DNA of 8,412 bases, taken from JAPUDQ01 sp049644865. Lineage in GTDB: Bacteria; Patescibacteriota; Saccharimonadia; Saccharimonadales; Saccharimonadaceae. Of the stretch, positions 5,776 through 8,412 are shown one piece after another. The stretch lies in NCBI GenBank assembly GCA_049644865.1, contig JBARSV010000030.1, positions 1-8,412 on the forward strand, written 5' to 3'. The notes beneath the pieces were generated by a model. That model had not been told where the DNA came from and searched no databases. It saw only the letters and a list, made by a program, of their open reading frames with translations. Within the stretch, counting starts at the first letter, position 1, and the number at the start of each line of letters is the position of its first letter. The position numbers and the translations under genes are program-made.

Positions 5776-6027
5776 CTAGAAGATCAGTTGTGCCAACGCA
5801 AACAGACCGATCCCAATCCAAAAGATATTGAGTAAGGCTGACTGTTCAACCCTATCGGCTGCAGAAACGACCAGTAACCCCACACCTCCTGTCACATTGA
5901 GAAGTAAGTATATCCACCCATTGCCCGGAATTATAGAGAAACTGACGAGACCATACGCAACGATAAGCGCCATCATACCGTACCAACCAGCCGCTTCAGT
6001 CAATCGAGATGGTTTAATACCAAACAT
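5776..6027 (-). CDS. Small three-helix membrane protein, CBU_0592-like
   Basis: ATG 6027 gives 83 aa (MFGIKPSRLTEAAGWYGMMA). Three hydrophobic segments are seen at about residues 14-32, 36-56 and 63-83. The pattern GWYGMMALIVAYGL, LLNVTGG and QSALLNIFWIGIGLFAL recalls the CBU_0592 family of small predicted membrane proteins of unknown function; the assignment is from memory of the pattern. A TTG at 6031-6033 is an alternative start two codons upstream. There is no ribosome site, but a perfect TATAAT box (minus strand, 6036-6041) stands 8 nt before ATG, so the mRNA may be leaderless. The gene starts 16 nt after the end of the VOC gene in the same direction and ends before the terminator at 5721-5753. 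Confidence 0.72.
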   Translation of the reverse strand: MFGIKPSRLTEAAGWYGMMALIVAYGLVSFSIIPGNGWIYLLLNVTGGVGLLVVSAADRVEQSALLNIFWIGIGLFALAQLIF

Positions 6028-6035
6028 TACCAACT

Positions 6036-6041
6036 ATTATA
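6036..6041 (-). promoter_or_regulatory. Perfect -10 box before the small membrane protein gene
   Basis: The minus strand reads TATAAT, 8 nt before ATG 6027. No convincing -35 box lies at 16-18 bases (GATTCG at 17), and there is no TGn extension. If active, transcription would begin within one or two bases of the start codon. Confidence 0.4.
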
Positions 6042-6043
6042 CG

Positions 6044-6430
6044 CTACTGATGATCTGTCGAATCATTCAACTGCCGCCAAAAGCACAGCTTATAGCCGTC
6101 GGGGTCTTTGGTAATAAACTCACGGTTGCCCCAGTCCCAATCACGCGGCTGGGTGTGTGGTTGCAATCCAAGCCCGACCTGCCGGTCGTATTCGGTATCG
6201 ACGTCATCGACACGAATGTAGATATACATACCCCGCCCCTTATCGCCAGACAAACTATCGCTGTTAAATTCCTCCTCATCGCGCATGTTGACGATCACCA
6301 TCTCAAAATCACCCAGCTTCACTTCGCTATAGCCATCAGTTGATGCCGTGACGGCAAACCCGAGCTTCTTATAAAATTTTTCACTGACCTTGTTTTCTTG
6401 CGACCAGATGAGGAGATTGGTAACTTTCAT
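6044..6430 (-). CDS. VOC-superfamily protein (glyoxalase/bleomycin-resistance fold)
   Basis: Starting at MKVTNLLIWS gives 128 aa, the usual length for a single VOC protein with two beta-alpha-beta-beta-beta modules. Module one covers about 1-50 (NKVSEKFYKKLGFAV is the typical helix and following strand). Module two covers about 66-118 (MYIYIRVDDVDTEYDRQ, then DWGNREFITKDPDGYKLCFW). The DPDGY-x-L-x-F ending is diagnostic. The metal-binding His expected near the N-terminus and Glu after DPDG are not evident (N5, L6; F117, W118), so this may be a non-metal ligand-binding member rather than a glyoxalase. No substrate can be assigned. A longer start at 6466 lacks support; no clear ribosome site precedes 6430. 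A weak TATATC box at 6450-6455 suggests a short leader. Confidence 0.82.
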   Translation of the reverse strand: MKVTNLLIWSQENKVSEKFYKKLGFAVTASTDGYSEVKLGDFEMVIVNMRDEEEFNSDSLSGDKGRGMYIYIRVDDVDTEYDRQVGLGLQPHTQPRDWDWGNREFITKDPDGYKLCFWRQLNDSTDHQ

Positions 6431-6536
6431 GGTCTTATGATGGCAGGATGATATAGGAAGTTTCAAGGTTATTATTACAACATAAATATTGACTTTAAAC
6501 TATTAGATATCAATAACCAAGGGCCTATTGTAACTT

Positions 6537-7223
6537 TTATCCAATTTCAACAATGTCGTTTCCGATGTGAGCTTCAACTATCCCGCTATCGGTCATGCCA
6601 ATTTCGAAAGGCGTGTCACCTAGCTGTGGATATAGACTAGCCGGTAGACGTTTCTCACTCGGCAGCATTTGTCCGTTCTCGGGAGGACAAACCACGAAGA
6701 TACTACCTGGTTGTCGACTAGTAAGATCACGTAGAGTATGTAGTGCCGTTTCAACGCCTTGCTCATCGACATGAATTATACGAATTGCTTCAGGCACAAG
6801 CATGGCACGCTGTAGCCGCATATTATCGTAGTTATTTACTCCGCCGTTGAGGAAAACCGTTATATCCATGAGGTTAAAGCTCTCTCCTGTTGCAGTCTTA
6901 AACCTCTGATACCTACCGTCTGGTCCTAAAGTATAAACAGACCCTCTGCTAGTCACAAACCTGGCTGGCCGATGTGATATCTCTTGACCCGTTTCCCGCT
7001 CTAATTGCGCGTTTACGTCTCGCCGTACAATTCTCGCTGCATCAATCCGATCGGTAGCGGAACCGATTGCTCGCTGTAATGTCGTCACACTGTCGTCTAG
7101 TTTACCTAATTGTGGGATGCTACCTTCTGGGATAATACGAGCACTCTTGATCACACCCTCGCGGTGTTCTATGCCGCGCGTCGACGACGGTACTATTCGT
7201 GCGTCATCTGGGATATGTGGCAT
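6537..7223 (-). CDS. Unrecognised 228-aa protein
   Basis: I do not recognise this protein. The start MPHIPDDARI is the only reasonable ATG; no strong ribosome site precedes it (AATGGAAATAAATAATG). Residues about 1-37 look disordered and proline/arginine rich. Residues about 38-78 (KLDDSVTTLQRAIGS to NAQLERETG) look helical, perhaps coiled. A globular part follows: FVTSRGSVYTLGPDGRYQRF (about 88-108) resembles a beta hairpin, then TATGESFNLMDITVFLNGG, a helix-strand region with HVDEQGVETALHTLRDLTSR and SIFVVCPP, and an ending EIGMTDSGIVEAHIGNDIVEIG. No signal peptide or membrane helix, so probably cytoplasmic. No catalytic motif is identifiable. Its phage or effector-like modular look (disordered, helical, then a compact domain) is only an impression. 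Confidence 0.7.
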   Translation of the reverse strand: MPHIPDDARIVPSSTRGIEHREGVIKSARIIPEGSIPQLGKLDDSVTTLQRAIGSATDRIDAARIVRRDVNAQLERETGQEISHRPARFVTSRGSVYTLGPDGRYQRFKTATGESFNLMDITVFLNGGVNNYDNMRLQRAMLVPEAIRIIHVDEQGVETALHTLRDLTSRQPGSIFVVCPPENGQMLPSEKRLPASLYPQLGDTPFEIGMTDSGIVEAHIGNDIVEIG

Positions 7224-7260
7224 TTATTTATTTCCATTGTATATGCATTGATGATTATCT

Positions 7261-7288
7261 ATTTTACATGATTCCTACTTTGAGCCAA
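7261..7288 (-). promoter_or_regulatory. Possible promoter of the unknown 228-aa gene
   Basis: Minus strand TTGGCT (7283-7288; 4 of 6), 16-base spacer, TAAAAT (7261-7266; 5 of 6). This would give a leader of about 31 nt. A second -10-like TACAAT at 7236-7241 lacks a -35 box. Confidence 0.35.
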
Positions 7289-7459
7289 TAGCATGTACGA
7301 GCAAGACTTCTCGGAAAAATAGTGTAGCCTGTGACCTAGCAGTATCAGACGGCTAAAGCTGTCTGGCGAAACATCCTCATTCGGTAAGTTTGAGCAAACT
7401 AAAACGGACATCCTCGTATAATATCCCTGTTTCACAGGGATGTAAAACTGCGGCGTCTC

Positions 7460-7485
7460 GGAAAAGAAAGCGAGCTTTCTTTTCC
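7460..7485. repeat. 12-bp purine/pyrimidine inverted repeat
   Basis: GGAAAAGAAAGC (7460-7471) is followed after 2 bases by its exact reverse complement (7474-7485). One arm is all purine except its last base. It forms a strong cruciform or RNA stem in either strand. On the plus strand it is followed by a pyrimidine-rich run (CTCATCTTCTTGTTTT), so a terminator acting rightward is possible. Confidence 0.6.
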
Positions 7486-7513
7486 CTCATCTTCTTGTTT
7501 TATCTGCCGCTTC

Positions 7514-7536
7514 GCGGCGCTTATACTGCTATGCGG
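7514..7536. repeat. Inverted partial copy of the 5S rRNA 3' half
   Basis: This 23-base segment matches the reverse complement of 7615-7637 (inside the 5S gene) at 22 of 23 positions, the single mismatch being at 7520/7631; the central TTATACTGCTATGCGG is exact over 16. On the rRNA strand it lies about 60 nt beyond the 5S end and is antisense to the 5S region just transcribed. Confidence 0.8.
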
Positions 7537-7551
7537 AGATACAACGGAGTG

Positions 7552-7597
7552 GAATTATATAAAAACAGCCCCTTTCAGGGCTGTCTTTATATAATTC
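7552..7597 (-). terminator. 20-bp trailer hairpin and probable terminator of the rRNA operon
   Basis: Arms 7552-7571 and 7578-7597 pair at 19 of 20 positions around a 6-base loop. The GC core is ACAGCCC/GGGCTGT; outside it the stem is A/U-rich. On the minus strand the core is followed by TTTTTATATAATT, as expected for an intrinsic terminator. The outer bases overlap the last two bases of 5S, so the hairpin may also guide 3' trimming. Confidence 0.8.
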
Positions 7598-7700
7598 GGC
7601 ATCGTGCTAGTTTCCCGCATAGCAGTATAATCGCCGCTGCTGGGCTTAACTGCTGTGTTCGGAATGAGAACAGGTGTTTCCCCAGCGCCATGGACACCGA
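7596..7700 (-). rRNA. rrf: 5S ribosomal RNA
   Basis: The minus strand contains the conserved 5S core: GGGGAAACACCTG, then CCCATTCCGAACAC in the variant form TCTCATTCCGAACACAGCAG and TTAAGCCC, then the loop-E side and GCGGGAAACTAG. I set the ends by helix I: UCGGUGU at the 5' end pairs with AUGCCGA at the 3' end (two G-U pairs), giving about 105 nt, slightly shorter than the usual 110-120. It is the last gene of the rRNA operon, after 23S. The ends may be off by a few bases. Confidence 0.92.
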
Positions 7701-7701
7701 T

Positions 7702-7716
7702 CGCGGCTTCGCCGCG
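7702..7716 (-). repeat. GC-rich hairpin immediately before 5S rRNA
   Basis: CGCGGC (7702-7707) and GCCGCG (7711-7716) pair around TTC on the plus strand, GAA on the rRNA strand. It abuts the 5' end of 5S with one base between and would stack on helix I. It contains the GCGAAGC heptamer, a known unusually stable minihairpin. Confidence 0.75.
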
Positions 7717-7731
7717 CAGAATATAGGGGTT

Positions 7732-7793
7732 AGATTATAGATTATAGAATCAGCCCTGAGGGCTGTTAATTTCCATTCCATAATCCATAATCT
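7732..7793 (-). other. Long A/U-rich stem-loop in the 23S-5S spacer
   Basis: On the minus strand, 7793-7775 pairs with 7750-7732 over 19 positions with no mismatch if two G-U pairs are allowed. Inside lie a 9-nt bulge (7766-7774) and a 6-bp CAGCCC/GGGCTG hairpin with a 3-nt loop (7751-7765). On the plus strand the two wobbles become A-C mismatches, so the RNA form is the minus strand. Within each arm the sequence is a near-duplicate of a GATTATA/GATTATG unit. Likely an rRNA processing stem. Confidence 0.7.
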
Positions 7794-8072
7794 GTATTCC
7801 ATATTCTACGTCGAAGACGTACAACGATGTCCATACGATGTCGATTTTTCTCTCAAAGTACAAAATGAATTAACTGAGGTAAGTATACTACTGATACTCA
7901 CCGAATACTAGTCAAAACCTGTCTCGTGAAGTTTGGTTATGAGGCAAAAATCACTCGAAACCAAGATTGTCTGCATGAGAATGAAGTACGAGGCGGAAAT
8001 GAGAAGCACAGCGAGTCGTACAAAGGTACTACTCGCGAGCATCGCAATTTCCAACGAAGTAATTCGTCTCAA

Positions 8073-8120
8073 GTAATTTTGACAGGTGGCCGGCTTCGCC
8101 GGACAGCAGGTCAAAATTAC
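8073..8120 (-). other. Hairpin just downstream of 23S rRNA
   Basis: Arms 8073-8083 and 8110-8120 (GTAATTTTGAC and its exact complement, 11 bp) enclose an internal loop (8084-8089 and 8103-8109) and an inner stem CCGGC/GCCGG (8090-8094 with 8098-8102) with a three-base loop. It begins about 19 nt after the 23S 3' end and has no U-run, so a processing stem is more likely than a terminator. The right arm's ATTAC can alternatively pair with GTAAT at 8127-8131. Confidence 0.7.
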
Positions 8121-8138
8121 GATGCAGTAATCTTGGAT

Positions 8139-8412
8139 CATAAAAAGGCAATGGGACTATTAGTACGCTTCAGCTCCACGTATTACTACGCTTCCACCTT
8201 GCGCCTATCAACCTGATCGTCTATCAGGGTCCTCGTAGGGAGATCTTATCTTGAGGTCAGTTTCGCGCTTAATATGCTTTCAGCGCTTATCTGGTCCGAA
8301 CATAGCTACTCGACAATGCAGCAGGTGGCCACAATCGATACACCAGAGGTTCGTCCACGTGGGTCCTCTCGTACTACTCGCAGATCCTCTCAAATCTCCT
8401 AACGTCCACACC
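8139..8412 (-). rRNA. rrl: 23S ribosomal RNA, 3' end (partial)
   Basis: The minus strand matches domain VI and the 3' end of 23S. The sarcin-ricin loop AGTACGAGAGGACC is at 8362-8375, followed by the conserved GAAAGCATATTAAGCGCGAAAC-like stretch (about 8262-8284) and the terminal GTACTAATAG region (8157-8166). The 3' end was placed near 8139 by counting from the conserved ACTAAT motif as in E. coli and may be off by several bases. The gene continues beyond the right edge. No insertion or intron is visible in this part. Confidence 0.95.

Larger units (their letters stand above)
7224..7551. other. Gene-poor stretch between the unknown gene and the 5S trailer
   Basis: No protein gene is supported. 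It holds the possible promoter of the 6537-7223 gene and four hairpins: CAGACGGCT/AGCTGTCTG near 7351-7370 (one G-T wobble), ATCCCTGT/ACAGGGAT near 7423-7442, a 12-bp pair at 7460-7471 with 7474-7485, and GCCGC-TTC-GCGGC at 7506-7518. A TATAAT on the plus strand (7415-7420) lies just before the second hairpin. The right end contains a segment complementary to 5S rRNA. An open frame across 7390-7740 runs antisense through the 5S gene and is not real. Confidence 0.5.
7701..8138 (-). other. 23S-5S internal transcribed spacer, about 438 nt
   Basis: No tRNA cloverleaf, promoter or ORF was found in it. From the 23S end it holds: the hairpin at 8073-8120; a nearly perfect 11-bp hairpin at 8011-8036 (GCGAGTCGTAC and partner, one mismatch, loop AAAG); a 6-bp hairpin with a three-base loop at 7807-7821; the 19-bp A/U-rich stem; and the GC hairpin against 5S. 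A direct repeat ACGATGT occurs twice at 7824-7840. The length is large for a 23S-5S spacer, which is often under 150 nt. Confidence 0.75.

Noticed and set aside
5599..5835. 78-codon plus-strand open frame
   Set aside because: It reads through the strong terminator at 5721-5753 and into the membrane protein gene on the other strand; no ribosome site.
7390..7740. 116-codon plus-strand open frame
   Set aside because: It runs antisense through the whole 5S rRNA gene and its trailer hairpins and has no ribosome site; it is a by-product of the rRNA sequence.
7224..8138. tRNA genes near 5S
   Set aside because: I looked for a T-loop (GGTTCGAATCC or complement) and acceptor-stem pairing on both strands and saw none; a covariance search would be decisive.
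7926..8216. 96-codon plus-strand open frame
   Set aside because: It crosses the 23S 3' end and the spacer hairpin, with no coding signature.
1..8412. CRISPR array, defence island or complete prophage
   Set aside because: No regularly spaced repeats and no nuclease, methylase, toxin-antitoxin or phage structural genes are visible.

Overview
The window looks like a chromosomal segment of a Candidate Phyla Radiation bacterium, most likely Candidatus Saccharibacteria (TM7). This is inference from several things seen together: a compact IF-2 (587 aa) and a four-domain S1 protein, a small KGG-type protein of the kind I associate with that group, an ImmA-like peptidase with a zinc-ribbon tail, and mixed use of strong Shine-Dalgarno sites and apparently leaderless starts. 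TGA is used as a normal stop, so the SR1/Gracilibacteria recoding does not apply.

Layout. Positions 1-123 (+) are the last 40 codons of a DDE transposase/integrase. Positions 252-3290 (-) hold an rpsA-like gene followed by infB, with one strong promoter in front and a perfect 10-bp hairpin between the genes. At 3331-3798 (-) is a short, membrane-anchored Ser/Thr/Pro-rich protein. Its promoter lies back to back with that of a ROK-family kinase (3893-4702, +), and the two -35 boxes overlap. The ROK kinase overlaps an ImmA/IrrE-like metalloprotease (4695-5141, +). A bidirectional terminator separates this pair from the convergent KGG-type gene (5249-5479, -). Next come a possible ~70-nt small RNA with a strong terminator (about 5682-5753, +), a three-helix CBU_0592-like membrane protein (5776-6027, -), a VOC/glyoxalase-fold protein (6044-6430, -) and an unrecognised 228-aa protein (6537-7223, -).

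From about 7500 to the end is the distal part of an rRNA operon on the minus strand: the 3' end of 23S rRNA (about 8139 to beyond 8412), a spacer of about 440 nt, 5S rRNA (about 7596-7700), and a trailer. No protein gene or tRNA is evident in the spacer, but it is full of inverted repeats. These include a 48-nt hairpin after 23S, an A/U-rich 19-bp stem kept intact on the rRNA strand by G-U wobbles, three hairpins sharing the same GAA-loop core, a 20-bp trailer hairpin, and a 23-nt segment almost perfectly complementary to the 3' half of the 5S rRNA just made.

The most interesting material is this structured, self-complementary rRNA spacer and trailer. I see no defence island, CRISPR array or complete mobile element. 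Several promoter and RNA claims rest only on reading motifs and need transcript data.
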